Positions 17,471 through 26,440 of a DNA stretch of 64,000 nucleotides are shown piece by piece. A model generated the notes under the pieces. It saw only the letters and a program-made list of their open reading frames with translations, did not search any database and had not been told where the DNA came from. The DNA is from CAYZAW01 sp964476505. GTDB taxonomy: Bacteria > Bacillota > Clostridia > Christensenellales > CAG-138. The stretch covers positions 88,002-152,001 of the forward strand of contig CAYZAW010000001.1 in the NCBI GenBank assembly GCA_964476505.1, read 5' to 3'. The translations under genes were made by a program, and so were the position numbers. The stretch's first letter is position 1; every line of letters begins with the position of its first letter.

Positions 17471-17600
17471 GTATCCTCCAAATTCGCATGTTTGCCATGC
17501 ATGGTTATATTTATTCATTATAACAAGAGGGGATGCCCCTTTCAACGGAATTCTTATGAAATGATGAAATTCTTGCATGGCGCTCCTGCATTTATGCGGC

Positions 17601-17629
17601 TTGACAGGAGAAATGCGCCATGGTAGCTT
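17601..17629 (+). promoter_or_regulatory. Candidate sigma-A promoter for ridA
   Basis: Perfect -35 TTGACA (17601-17606), 17-base spacer, weak -10 TAGCTT (17624-17629). It is placed 38 bases before the ridA start, in the divergent gap to surE. Confidence 0.5.
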
Positions 17630-17667
17630 AAAGGTACACATCAGAAGATAATGAAGGGGGCTTTTCT

Positions 17668-18042
17668 ATGAAAACCATTGTATCCGCAACCAATGCGCCC
17701 GCCGCTCTCGGCCCGTACAGCCATGCCGTGGAAGCCAACGGCTTTGTATTTACCTCTGGGCAGCTGGGTATCGATCCCGCCACCGGCAAGCTGCCGGCAA
17801 GCGTGGAGGAACAAACCAAGCAAGCGCTTGCAAATTTAAAAAACGTGCTGGAGGCTGCGGGCACATCAGCCGCTAACGTGCTGAAAACCACCGTGTTCGT
17901 GCAGGACTTGGGGGATTTTGCCGCCGTTAACGCCATTTACGGCGAGTTCTTCGGCAAGGACTTTCCCGCGCGCTCCTGCGTACAGGTTGCCAAGCTCCCC
18001 GCAGGCGGGTTGGTGGAGATCGAGTGCGTGGCGTGTAAGTAG
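17668..18042 (+). CDS. ridA: RidA family enamine/imine deaminase
   Basis: Hydrolyses reactive enamine/imine intermediates (such as 2-aminoacrylate) made by PLP enzymes. The 124-residue product carries the YjgF/RidA pattern: ATNAPAALGPYSHAVEANG, FTSGQLGIDPATGKLP, KTTVFVQDLGDFAAVN and a C-terminal ARSCVQVAKLPAGGLVEIE, which contains the arginine that binds the substrate carboxylate. The start has a GAAGGGGG site seven bases upstream. It appears to be monocistronic: a strong hairpin terminator follows at 18104. It is divergent from surE. Confidence 0.94.
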   Translation: MKTIVSATNAPAALGPYSHAVEANGFVFTSGQLGIDPATGKLPASVEEQTKQALANLKNVLEAAGTSAANVLKTTVFVQDLGDFAAVNAIYGEFFGKDFPARSCVQVAKLPAGGLVEIECVACK

Positions 18043-18103
18043 ATTGCCTCCGGCGGCAAGGAACCTTTTGTAGTAGGTTTCTTGACCTCTAAACTTTAAA
18101 AAC

Positions 18104-18140
18104 AAGCAGGAGCCGTAACAAGTATGGCTCCTGCTTTTAT
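18104..18140 (+). terminator. Rho-independent terminator after ridA
   Basis: An 11 bp perfect stem (AAGCAGGAGCC / GGCTCCTGCTT), 11-base loop, then TTAT. It lies 60 bases after the ridA stop. Confidence 0.8.
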
Positions 18141-18268
18141 ATAGTAGCTTTGCCTTTGTCCAAGGCGGAAGCCCGCATTGTTTACAAAACACCGCTATTT
18201 CTCTATTGCGCCAGATGGTATGATTTTCCTAGTACTTACTCCCGCACAGGAAAATACGGAGGGATTTC

Positions 18269-19381
18269 ATGCGAAAAGAACGCTTACTGCTGCTATTGCT
18301 TGCCATATGGCTGCTTACCGCCTGCACCGCGCCCGTGGCGGAGCCGGAAGCTACGCCCGAGGCGGCGGCAGATGCGCCTGCGGTCACGGCGGAGCCAACC
18401 ATGATACCAAGTCCCACCCTGACCCCTGCACCAATAGAGGAGCTGCCGCCGGAAAACGAACGGCAGTATTACAACTCCGGCTACCCCGCCAGATCACTAA
18501 ACGGCGGGAGCTATACGGCGGACGATTTGAAGCTGTTGGCATTGCGGCTGCGGGAAAAGGATTGGGAGCGGTTATCCGAGGTATTGGAGGTGTTCGGCAC
18601 GCGGATGGATACCTTTGCGCCGGGAGCCGATATCCTTTGGAGCGAGGTATTGGCAAACAGCTATGATACGGAGGGGTATGATGTCACCTTTCCCATAGCG
18701 GATGAGGACAGCGGCATCGTGTATATCCGGCTTCACCCCGCCAGCGTCCGGGAAGGCTGGGAATACCTGATCGTGTTTGAACGGAAGACAGCAGGGCGGG
18801 GGAGTGGCCTTTCTTCCTTGGCGGAGAAGGGGGAAACACTTTATGCGCCACGCTGCGTGATAAGCTATTATGCGGACTATTACGATTCGGACGGAGACTA
18901 TATCCTGCGCTTTGTGAAGCTGGGCAGCCAGACCTATGCCATTTGGAATGGGCTGGTGGGTCACGGAACCGGCTATGAGGCGTTTGGGCGGAAATGGTTT
19001 TCGCTTATTAACGGGCAGGATGTGTTCGCCTATGATAAGTGGGGTGGGGAAAGTACATCAAGAAACGGTGGATGGGTCACGGAAAACTGGGATAACCATG
19101 TATCATACGAGGCGGTACCGATAGGCGACGCCGGGGATTTTTACTTGGAGGCCACGGCAAAGCGGGAGTTTTCTGTTGAGGATACCGTGCAACCGGAATC
19201 CTATACCTGCCGCTACCGGGTATATTACAGCGCTGAAAAGTGGGCGTTTTATACCGCTATCGATGCGCTTTTGCCTCTTTATGAGCAGGCGAAAACAAGC
19301 AATGAACCCTATGTAGCGCAATGGGCGGAAGGAAGGATCGCAGATATCAACGAAGCCCGCGCGGTGGTAAAAGCAGGTTAA
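18269..19381 (+). CDS. Lipoprotein of unknown function
   Basis: A 370-residue protein that I do not recognise. Signal peptide and lipobox WLLTACTAP (Cys ~19) predict a lipid-anchored, extracellular location. A Thr/Pro/Glu/Ala-rich linker (about 22-65) precedes a folded region with many aromatic residues: YYNSGYPARSLNGGSYTADDL, YYADYYDSDGDYILRFVKLG, WVTENWDNHVSYEAVPIG. The pattern suggests a beta-rich binding domain. The start follows ACGGAGGGATTTC. A hairpin follows the gene, and no operon partner is evident. Confidence 0.75.
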   Translation: MRKERLLLLLLAIWLLTACTAPVAEPEATPEAAADAPAVTAEPTMIPSPTLTPAPIEELPPENERQYYNSGYPARSLNGGSYTADDLKLLALRLREKDWERLSEVLEVFGTRMDTFAPGADILWSEVLANSYDTEGYDVTFPIADEDSGIVYIRLHPASVREGWEYLIVFERKTAGRGSGLSSLAEKGETLYAPRCVISYYADYYDSDGDYILRFVKLGSQTYAIWNGLVGHGTGYEAFGRKWFSLINGQDVFAYDKWGGESTSRNGGWVTENWDNHVSYEAVPIGDAGDFYLEATAKREFSVEDTVQPESYTCRYRVYYSAEKWAFYTAIDALLPLYEQAKTSNEPYVAQWAEGRIADINEARAVVKAG

Positions 19382-19433
19382 TAATCACAAGCCCATGTTG
19401 GGCATTTATGGTAAGTATTATATTAGAGTTTTA

Positions 19434-19471
19434 GGCGGTTCAAACCCTTTTACAAAAGGGTTTGAACCGCC
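19434..19471. terminator. Perfect 18 bp palindrome over the rluD stop codon
   Basis: 19434-19451 and 19454-19471 are exact inverse complements with a 2-base centre (AC). On the minus strand the rluD TAA stop (19450-19452) sits at the tip of the hairpin. The T-run after it is poor on both strands, so it may act as a transcript-end stabiliser more than a classic terminator; it also separates the convergent lipoprotein and rluD genes. Confidence 0.6.
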
Positions 19472-20433
19472 GGAGGCAAAAACGCCTCCCCATCCCAGCC
19501 CGCTTTTTTCAGCGCGGCAAGAAAGTATTCCGGAACAGGTGCAAAAAACACCATATCCTCTCCGGTGCGCGGGTGCGTCAATTGCAGGCGGTACGCGTGA
19601 AGCGCCTGCCCCGATAGCCCCAGCCGGGGCTTTTTTTGTCCGTAAACGGTATCTCCCGCTACGGGGTGCTTGCTATATGCCATGTGTACGCGAATCTGGT
19701 GGGTGCGGCCTGTTTCCAGCCGCGCTTCGATCAACGTATAGTCTCCCAACCGTAAAAGCACGGTAAAGTGCGTGACTGCCTCCCGCCCATTAGGTACCAC
19801 CGCCATGCGCTTGCGGTCAACGGGGTGGCGGCCGATAGGCGCGTCGATCGTGCCGCTGTCTTCCTTGATGTTCCCCTCCACAAGGGCAAGGTAACTGCGC
19901 CTTGCGGTGTGTGCCTTGATCTGCGCCGCAAGGGAGGCGTGTGCCATGTCGTTTTTTGCTACTACGATGAGGCCGCTTGTTAGTTTATCGATTCTGTGTA
20001 CGATGCCGGGGCGCTTGACCCCGCCAATGCCGGAAAGGTCGTGCACATGATACAAAAGCGCGTTTACCAGCGTACCGCTTTCGTTGCCGGGGGCGGGGTG
20101 TACCACCATGCCCTGCGCCTTGTTGATCACGATCATATCGCTATCCTCGTATACCACACAAAGCGGGATGTTTTCGGCAACAAGCGCCAGATCCTCCGGC
20201 GGGGGCACCAGCAGCCGCACTTCGTCGCCCTGCTTAAGCTTGCGGTTGGCCTTGGCGGGCGCGTTGTTTACCGTAGCGTCGCCGTTTTCGATCAGCTTTT
20301 GCGCCTGCGCCCGGCTCAACTCTGCCGCACAGGAAAGAAACACGTCAAAGCGCACCCCTGCTTCTGTAACGGAAAACAGGCGCTCCTCCGCGTCCTCCAG
20401 TTCTTCCTCTGGCAGGCGTTCGCAATCGGTCAC
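19450..20433 (-). CDS. rluD: RluD-type 23S rRNA pseudouridine synthase
   Basis: Makes pseudouridine in 23S rRNA. GTG 20433 is taken as the start; it overlaps the lspA stop as GTGA, and GGAGAAG lies upstream. The 327-residue product has an S4 RNA-binding domain (about 20-75; RFDVFLSCAAELSRAQAQKLI) and the catalytic domain with INKAQGMVVHPAPGN, PGIVHRIDKLTSGLIVVAKND (catalytic Asp in HRIDKLTSG), ARRSYLALVEG and ETGRTHQIRVHMAYSKHPVAGD. lspA-rluD is a standard Firmicutes pair. The frame continues upstream through lspA in another phase; that extension is spurious. Confidence 0.93.
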   Translation of the reverse strand: MTDCERLPEEELEDAEERLFSVTEAGVRFDVFLSCAAELSRAQAQKLIENGDATVNNAPAKANRKLKQGDEVRLLVPPPEDLALVAENIPLCVVYEDSDMIVINKAQGMVVHPAPGNESGTLVNALLYHVHDLSGIGGVKRPGIVHRIDKLTSGLIVVAKNDMAHASLAAQIKAHTARRSYLALVEGNIKEDSGTIDAPIGRHPVDRKRMAVVPNGREAVTHFTVLLRLGDYTLIEARLETGRTHQIRVHMAYSKHPVAGDTVYGQKKPRLGLSGQALHAYRLQLTHPRTGEDMVFFAPVPEYFLAALKKAGWDGEAFLPPAVQTLL

Positions 20434-20963
20434 TTTTCTTCTTCTCCGTTGGCGCTTTTCGGTTGCTTCGGTTTTTTTGTGGTTTTTTCGTCCAGTAAGT
20501 CCATCAGCGCCCGGCCTTTTTTTGTAAACAGCAGGTCGATCGCCAATAAGCCTGCGCCGATGCAAACGGCGGTGTCCGCCACGTTGAACACGGCAAAATC
20601 GATCAGGCAAAAGTCCAGCATGTCCCGCACATAGCCTAAAAACAGCCGGTCTATGAGGTTGTTTCCTACCGCGCCCGCAACGATTAGCGCAACGCTGAAG
20701 CGAAACAGCGGGTGCAGATAGCTCCGCTTTTTGATGCAAAGCCAGATGGCGGCAATGAACACGCATAACGTAACGCCCACAAACAGCCAGCGCGCCCCGG
20801 ACAGCACGGAAAACGCCGCGCCCGTATTGTGTGCGCTGGTAAAGTGGAACACGCCCTCCCATAGCGGATAAGAGGTGCCAAGCGGCGTTAGGTACAGGTC
20901 GGTCAGGTACTTCGTGAGCTGATCCAGCCCAATGACCACGGCGAAGGTGATGAGTTCCAGCAT
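20430..20963 (-). CDS. lspA: Lipoprotein signal peptidase (signal peptidase II)
   Basis: Integral membrane aspartic protease that cleaves the signal peptide of prolipoproteins; it would process the several lipoproteins coded in this window. The 177-residue protein has four membrane helices, an early VIGLDQLTKYL, then VAGAVGNNLIDRLFLGYVRDMLDF and FAVFNVADTAVCIGAGLL, which hold the two catalytic aspartates (NxxDR and NxAD motifs). A charged C-terminal tail (KTTKKPKQPKSANGEEEK) extends beyond the usual length. It overlaps rluD by four bases. Confidence 0.95.
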   Translation of the reverse strand: MLELITFAVVIGLDQLTKYLTDLYLTPLGTSYPLWEGVFHFTSAHNTGAAFSVLSGARWLFVGVTLCVFIAAIWLCIKKRSYLHPLFRFSVALIVAGAVGNNLIDRLFLGYVRDMLDFCLIDFAVFNVADTAVCIGAGLLAIDLLFTKKGRALMDLLDEKTTKKPKQPKSANGEEEK

Positions 20964-20981
20964 AATACCCCCAAAATGCGG

Positions 20982-22670
20982 TTAGTTTGTTATCCCGGTA
21001 TGGATGTACCATTTTTCAACGGTACGGAAAATGTCGGTATCGCGCACATCGGATATCCCCTGTATTTCCGCAGCGTATACGATGCTCGTCATGCGAAAGT
21101 ACAGCATAATGAACGGCAGGTCGTTTACAAACTGCTGTTGCACTGCCGCGTGCGCTTCCTTGAGCGTGGCTTCGTCGGCGGCAGTTTGAGCCTTTTGCAG
21201 CAGCGTGTTCATGTCGCTGTTGGCGTAATGCCCGTAATTACGCTCCCCGCCTGCCGAAAGGTAGGCTGTAAGCTGGCCGCTTCTTGGCAGGTTGAAGCCA
21301 GCCAAGGCCAAGTCGAAATCTCCGCCGGAAAGCTTGGTGATAAACGGGCTTTCCGGGTCGCCCACCGTCAGCTTTTCCGATTCGATCTCGATGGTAACGC
21401 CAACGCTCAACAGTTGGTTGGCGATCATCTGCGCCGCGCTTTTGCGGTAAGTGCTTTCCGTGCTGTCGTTTACCAGCAGCCGGAAGGTCAGTATCCTTCC
21501 GGGATTGTTCACGCTTTCCAACAGCCCGTCCCCGTTCGAATCCGCATACCCGGCCTCTGCAAACAGAGACGCTGCCATGGCGGGATCGTAATCGTAAATT
21601 TTAGAGGTAGGGTCATACAAAAACGAATCCGGCGGCACAGGCACGTCCGTAATGCTGGCGCGGTTCATGTACACGTTGGATACGATGGAGCCGCGGTCTA
21701 TGGCGTAGGCTAGGGCCTTTCTGAGAGAGGCATTTCGAAGCTGGCTGTTGTTTTGATTGATCAGCAGCATTTCCGCGTCCTGCGATAGTACATCCAGCAC
21801 GTTTGTTACGTCCGTCTCCCGGTATTTGCCCGCCGAGGCGGTATCGGTGGGAACCACGTTGAGCTGCCCGGCCTCGTAGGAGCTGAGCGCTACCGAATTG
21901 CTTTCGCGGGACAGGCAGCGGATGGTGGTGATGTATGGGCTTTGCTTCCACCAGCCTGCGTTGGCTTCCAGTATGATGGAGGACGCGCCGGCGCTCGTCA
22001 CCTTGTAAGGGCCTGTGCCGTTCATGGCGAGGTCGCCGTTGCCGGCGGCGCACATCACGGGAAACAGCAGCCCGTACAGCGAGGTAAGCCCCGGCTGATA
22101 CATGGTGATCTGCACAGTAAGGTCGTCCACCTTCGTGGCGGTCTCCACGCAGGCGTTGGTGAGGTTATAATATGACTCCGCACCGAGGGCTTTGATCTGG
22201 CTGATGGTATACAGCACGTCCTCGGCGGTAAGCATTGCGTCCCCGCTATGCCATTTTACGCCGCTTCTAAGGGTAAGCGTCCATACCCTGCCGCTTTCGT
22301 CGCAGCTCCATTTTTCAGCCAGCGCGGGGGTCAGGGCGTTTGCCGTATCGCAGCGCAAAAGCGGCTCGTATACCAGCGAGTACATATTGCGCATTTCTTC
22401 TGTGTTCATGGATAGCGGCGAGGTCACGGCGCCGCCTTCGCTTTGCAGCGGGTTGCGGGGGATGGGGATTTGAATTTCGCCGCCAACCGCAGGCACGGGC
22501 GTTGGCGCGGCGGTGGGCAATAGCTGCTCAGGCGTGGCGGTGGCAGCGGGGTCTTCCGGCTTGCCGCAGGCGGAAAGGGAAAGCGTGAGCAAAAGAACCG
22601 CCGCCAGTATTCCGGCGCGGATGCGAAGCGTTGTTTGTTTTTCGCGTTGCGCTTTAAAAAGCGTCCGCAT
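20982..22670 (-). CDS. Oligopeptide-type ABC transporter substrate-binding lipoprotein
   Basis: Extracellular solute-binding protein of family 5 (SBP_bac_5: peptides, nickel or glycosides). The start is uncertain: ATG 22670 (MRTLFKAQREKQ) gives a compact signal peptide with lipobox LTLSLSACGK and overlaps the upstream transglycosylase gene by 17 bases; no good ribosome site is seen, and in-frame ATGs exist further upstream. Family features include ALAEKWSCDESGRVWTLTLRSGVKWHSGD, LTAEDVLYTISQIKALG and LRKALAYAIDRGSIV. No permease or ATPase genes are adjacent, so it is an orphan in the middle of the polA operon. Confidence 0.85.
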   Translation of the reverse strand: MRTLFKAQREKQTTLRIRAGILAAVLLLTLSLSACGKPEDPAATATPEQLLPTAAPTPVPAVGGEIQIPIPRNPLQSEGGAVTSPLSMNTEEMRNMYSLVYEPLLRCDTANALTPALAEKWSCDESGRVWTLTLRSGVKWHSGDAMLTAEDVLYTISQIKALGAESYYNLTNACVETATKVDDLTVQITMYQPGLTSLYGLLFPVMCAAGNGDLAMNGTGPYKVTSAGASSIILEANAGWWKQSPYITTIRCLSRESNSVALSSYEAGQLNVVPTDTASAGKYRETDVTNVLDVLSQDAEMLLINQNNSQLRNASLRKALAYAIDRGSIVSNVYMNRASITDVPVPPDSFLYDPTSKIYDYDPAMAASLFAEAGYADSNGDGLLESVNNPGRILTFRLLVNDSTESTYRKSAAQMIANQLLSVGVTIEIESEKLTVGDPESPFITKLSGGDFDLALAGFNLPRSGQLTAYLSAGGERNYGHYANSDMNTLLQKAQTAADEATLKEAHAAVQQQFVNDLPFIMLYFRMTSIVYAAEIQGISDVRDTDIFRTVEKWYIHTGITN

Positions 22671-23250
22671 ACAGGGTTTTAAATTTTTCATAAGCGCGTT
22701 GTACTTTTTCCACATATCGTTCTGTTTCCGCAAAGGGAATGTTTACAAGCTGCCCGTCCTTGGTATAGTCGGGCGTATCGAGCCAGTCGTCCACATTGCC
22801 CTGCCCGGCGTTGTAGGCGGCAATGTACTTTACCCGGTCGGCCTGATACCGGTCGGACAAGAACCGCAGGTACCAGCAGCCCAAGCGAATGTTGATTTCC
22901 GGCTGGTACAGCTGTTCGGTTTGATAATTCGCAAGCGACAGCTTTTCCGCGATCCACTCGCCGGTGTCCGGCATTACCTGCATCAGGCCGATGGCCCCCG
23001 CGCCGCTGACGGCGTTGGGGTTGCTGCCGCTTTCGCAGTGCACCACGGCGGCAACAAGATACGGGTCAAGCTCGAATTCGCTTGCGGAAGCCTCGATCTG
23101 CTCCGGATATACCAAGGGATAGGTGCGTTTTTCAAGCTCCTCCAGCACCACCGGGATAGCAAGCACCAGCACCGCCGCCAGCAACAGGATAAACAAAACC
23201 AGCAGCACCCGGCTTGCCCGCAGCTTTCGTTTTTGTATACGCTGGGTCAC
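22654..23250 (-). CDS. Lytic transglycosylase (SLT domain)
   Basis: Cleaves peptidoglycan glycan strands outside the membrane. The 198-residue protein has one N-terminal membrane helix (about 14-35), then an SLT fold of the Slt70/MltC type: ELDPYLVAAVVHCESGSNPNAVS with the catalytic Glu in the ES motif, GAIGLMQVMPDTGEWIA, INIRLGCWYLRFL and KYIAAYNAGQGNVDDWL. The start is a GTG that overlaps the coaE stop (GTGA). The polA-coaE-slt order recurs in Clostridia. Confidence 0.92.
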   Translation of the reverse strand: MTQRIQKRKLRASRVLLVLFILLLAAVLVLAIPVVLEELEKRTYPLVYPEQIEASASEFELDPYLVAAVVHCESGSNPNAVSGAGAIGLMQVMPDTGEWIAEKLSLANYQTEQLYQPEINIRLGCWYLRFLSDRYQADRVKYIAAYNAGQGNVDDWLDTPDYTKDGQLVNIPFAETERYVEKVQRAYEKFKTLYADAF

Positions 23251-23867
23251 GGCTGCCTCTTGCGCGCGCGCAGATACAGCGCATCCACCTGCGCATACAG
23301 GGCGGGAATGTTGCCGTCGTTATGGATGATGTCCGTAGCCAGCTGAATCTTGTCGCAGTCCGGCATCTGGCTGGCAATGCGGGCTCTTGCGGCAGCCTCC
23401 GGGCAGCGGTCTCGGGCAAGGATGCGGGCTAGGCGCGTCTCCTCCTGCGCCACCACCAGCCATACCTCATCCATCATTTCGTGCATGCCGGTCTCTAACA
23501 GCAGCGGCACGTCAAACACCACCAATACGCCGGGGTGTGCGTTTTGCACCGCCAGCTCCTCCAAGAACATCCGTTCCATGATCAGCGGGTGCAGTATGGC
23601 GTTCAAGTCTCGCCTTGCGATAGCGTCCGCAAAGGTGATGTCTGCCAGCTTCCGGCGATCCAGTTCGCCGTCCGCGCGGATGATGACGCTTCCAAAACGC
23701 TTTTCCAGCGCGGCAAGGCCGGGGGAGGCCGGTTCTACCACGATGCGGGAGGCGGCATCCGCGTCCAGCACCGATGCGCCAAGGGCTGTCAATCTGTCGG
23801 ATACGGTTGTTTTTCCCGCGCCGATGCCGCCGGTGAGGCCAATTCTTCTATGCATTCTCATACTCAT
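23247..23867 (-). CDS. coaE: Dephospho-CoA kinase
   Basis: Last step of coenzyme A synthesis: phosphorylates the 3' hydroxyl of dephospho-CoA. ATG 23867 is preferred because it overlaps the polA stop as ATGA; the product is then 206 residues. The P-loop RIGLTGGIGAGKTTVSDRL is near the N terminus, followed by VLDADAASRIVVEP, RRDLNAILHPLIMERM, VVFDVPLLLETGMHE and RLARILARDRCPEAAARARI, all standard for CoaE. It lies between polA and the transglycosylase gene with four-base overlaps on both sides. Confidence 0.95.
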   Translation of the reverse strand: MSMRMHRRIGLTGGIGAGKTTVSDRLTALGASVLDADAASRIVVEPASPGLAALEKRFGSVIIRADGELDRRKLADITFADAIARRDLNAILHPLIMERMFLEELAVQNAHPGVLVVFDVPLLLETGMHEMMDEVWLVVAQEETRLARILARDRCPEAAARARIASQMPDCDKIQLATDIIHNDGNIPALYAQVDALYLRARKRQP

Positions 23868-26434
23868 TTTGTTTCGTACCAATTCTGTCCGCTTTTTACT
23901 TCCGCCACCAGCGGCACGGATAAGGGCATTGCGCCTTCCATGCAGCGGGAAAGCAGATTTCGCACCGCTTGTTCCTCGGCAGCCGGCGTATCCACGATCA
24001 ATTCGTCGTGCACCTGCAGCACCAGCTTTGCTTGCAGCCCCTCGTCCTTTAGGGCTTGGGCAACCTTTACCATGGCAAGCTTGATGATGTCTGCCGCCGT
24101 GCCCTGTATGGGCATGTTCATGGCAACGCGCTCCCCAAAGCCGCGGGTGTTGAAGTTGCTGCTTTTAAGCTCCGGCAGGTCTCTTCGCCTGCCGCAAAGG
24201 GTGGCGGCGTAGCCTTGGGCTTTGCCGGTTTCCACGCTTTTATCCAGATAGGCCTTTACGCCGGGATAGCGCTCAAAATACCGGGCGATGTAGTCCTTGG
24301 CCTGCGTACGGCTGATACCTAGATTTTTTGCCAAGCCGAAGTCGCTGATGCCGTACACGATGCCGAAGTTGACCGCCTTGGCGGCGCTTCGCTGCTCGCC
24401 GGTCACGTCTGCGGGGGGAACGCCAAACACCTCTGCGGCGGTGCGCGTGTGGATGTCTCCACCGCTTAAAAACGCCTGCTTCATGGTTTCGTCTCCGCTG
24501 ATGTGCGCCAAGAGCCTAAGCTCGATTTGCGAATAGTCCGCCCCAACCAGCACATTTCCCGGGGATGCGATAAACGCGCGGCGAATTTCACGCCCTTGTT
24601 GGGTACGCACGGGGATGTTCTGCAAATTCGGCTCCGTGCTGGAAATACGTCCCGTGGCGGTCACGGTTTGGTTCAAACTGGTTCGTACGCGCCCGGTCGA
24701 TTTGTCCTGCGCGTTTAAAAGGCCGTCCACAAAGGTGCCGGTAAGCTTTGTTAAAAAGCGGTATTCCAGTATCATCGGCACGGCGGGATGCAGGTGGGTT
24801 AGCTTTTCCAGTGCATCTGCATCGGTGGAATAGCCGGTCTTTGTTTTGCGCCCGGCGGGAAGCCCCAGCTTTTCGAACAGGATGGTTCCTAATTGCTTGG
24901 GGGAGAGGATGTTGAACTGTTCCCCGCAAAGCTCGTATATCTGTTCTGCAAGAGAATCGCTTCTTTTGCGAAAGTCCTGCCCCAGCTTTTTTAATATCGC
25001 CGCGTCCACCAAGAAGCCCTCGCATTCCATTTGGAACAGTACGAACGCCAAGGGCATTTCCATGTCTGTAAAGAGGGCTTCCATGCCCTTGTCCCGCAGT
25101 TCCTGCTCCATGGGAGCCGCTAAGCGGTACAGTGCGGCGGCTGCAGGGATATCCCCCATGCGCCGCTCGGCAATCACGTCCGCCGGGGTCTTGGCGGGGC
25201 GGATGGCGTTGATGAGATAATCTGCGATCATCACGTCAAAGCAGGGGGTAATCAGGCGGATGTTTGCGTTTTTCAACACATGCATCCAGCGCTTGGCATC
25301 AAACAGTACCTTGGTGACAGACTTGCTTTCAAACACGGGTGCAAGTGTTTGCAATACGCCAATCGCGTCCAGCCCCGGCTCCAACAGCGTGCCGGAAAGC
25401 CGCGCGTCATACACGGCGGCACCATCAAAGCAAAGCTGCAAACAGGTATCGTCCAGCGTAAGGGCAACGGTTTTTGCGCTTTGTATGCCGGGAATGAGCG
25501 CTTGCAGCGCCTCAAGCGTGGTTACGGAAATAAGCTCCGTGGGTGCTGCCGGTACGGCGGGAGCGGCGGGTGTGCTGCCGGATTGGGGCAGGCGGCCTGC
25601 AATGGCTTTAAGCTCCAGATCGTACAGCATGGGCAGCGCCTCCTGCATGGCGGCGGGCACATAGGCGCAGTCCGAAAGGCGCATCGTAAGCGGCGCGTCG
25701 GTACGGATGGTGCCAAGCCAGTAGGAAAGCTCCGCAAGCTGTGTGTTTGCGGCGATTTTTTCGCCAAGCTTGCCCTTGATCTCTCCCGCGTGCGCCAGAA
25801 CGTTATCGATGGTTTGATACTCCGCCAACAGCTTAAGAGCGGTTTTTTCACCCACGCCGGGGATGCCGGGGATGTTATCGGAGGAGTCTCCCATCAAGCC
25901 CTTCAAATCCCGCATGCGATCCGGCGCAAGACCGTAATCCTCCAGCAAGGCGGCTTCGTCATACTCCTTTGTTTCGCTGATGCCCTTTTTTGTTAGCAGT
26001 ACATGGGTATGCGGGGAAATCAGCTGCAATGCGTCCCGGTCGCCGGTAACAAGAAGGGCGTTCACGTCCGCTTCCGCGCAGATGCGGGAAAACGTGCCCA
26101 AGATATCGTCTGCCTCAAAATGCTCGCAGGTGCAAACGGGAATGCCCATTTGCTTTAAAAGGGTTTGCAGCATGGGAAACTGCGGACGAAGATCCTCCGG
26201 CGTTTCCCGCCTGCCAGCCTTATATTCCGTGTATTTTTCGTGGCGAAAGGTAGGCCCGTGCAGGTCGAATGCCACCACAAGATAATCCGGGTCGCGTTTT
26301 ACGAGCGTTAAAAGCATGGCTAAAAAGCCGTGCAGTGCGCCTGTTGGCGTGCCGGATTTGGTGGTCATGTTGGGTAGCGCGTAATACGCCCGGTGCATCA
26401 GGCTGTTTCCGTCGATGGCGATCAGTGTTTTCAT
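23864..26434 (-). CDS. polA: DNA polymerase I
   Basis: Repair polymerase that also removes RNA primers. The 856-residue protein has the 5'-3' nuclease domain (1 to ~275; IDGNSLMHRAYYALPN, ADDILGTF, GVGEKTALKLL), a middle 3'-5' exonuclease-like domain (about 300-470), and the family A polymerase domain (QTVTATGRISSTEPNLQNIPV, GADYSQIELRLLAHISGD, RSAAKAVNFGIVYGIS, LQVHDELIVD). In the middle domain the DxE exonuclease motif is replaced (VALTLDDTCL), so proofreading is probably lost, as in Bacillus and Thermus enzymes. The start has a GAGGTAAC site. Confidence 0.97.
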   Translation of the reverse strand: MKTLIAIDGNSLMHRAYYALPNMTTKSGTPTGALHGFLAMLLTLVKRDPDYLVVAFDLHGPTFRHEKYTEYKAGRRETPEDLRPQFPMLQTLLKQMGIPVCTCEHFEADDILGTFSRICAEADVNALLVTGDRDALQLISPHTHVLLTKKGISETKEYDEAALLEDYGLAPDRMRDLKGLMGDSSDNIPGIPGVGEKTALKLLAEYQTIDNVLAHAGEIKGKLGEKIAANTQLAELSYWLGTIRTDAPLTMRLSDCAYVPAAMQEALPMLYDLELKAIAGRLPQSGSTPAAPAVPAAPTELISVTTLEALQALIPGIQSAKTVALTLDDTCLQLCFDGAAVYDARLSGTLLEPGLDAIGVLQTLAPVFESKSVTKVLFDAKRWMHVLKNANIRLITPCFDVMIADYLINAIRPAKTPADVIAERRMGDIPAAAALYRLAAPMEQELRDKGMEALFTDMEMPLAFVLFQMECEGFLVDAAILKKLGQDFRKRSDSLAEQIYELCGEQFNILSPKQLGTILFEKLGLPAGRKTKTGYSTDADALEKLTHLHPAVPMILEYRFLTKLTGTFVDGLLNAQDKSTGRVRTSLNQTVTATGRISSTEPNLQNIPVRTQQGREIRRAFIASPGNVLVGADYSQIELRLLAHISGDETMKQAFLSGGDIHTRTAAEVFGVPPADVTGEQRSAAKAVNFGIVYGISDFGLAKNLGISRTQAKDYIARYFERYPGVKAYLDKSVETGKAQGYAATLCGRRRDLPELKSSNFNTRGFGERVAMNMPIQGTAADIIKLAMVKVAQALKDEGLQAKLVLQVHDELIVDTPAAEEQAVRNLLSRCMEGAMPLSVPLVAEVKSGQNWYETK

Positions 26435-26440
26435 GTTACC

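Noticed and set aside
20434..21012. N-terminal extension of the rluD frame through lspA
   Set aside because: The sequence is lspA read out of frame; the GTG at the lspA stop is the natural start.
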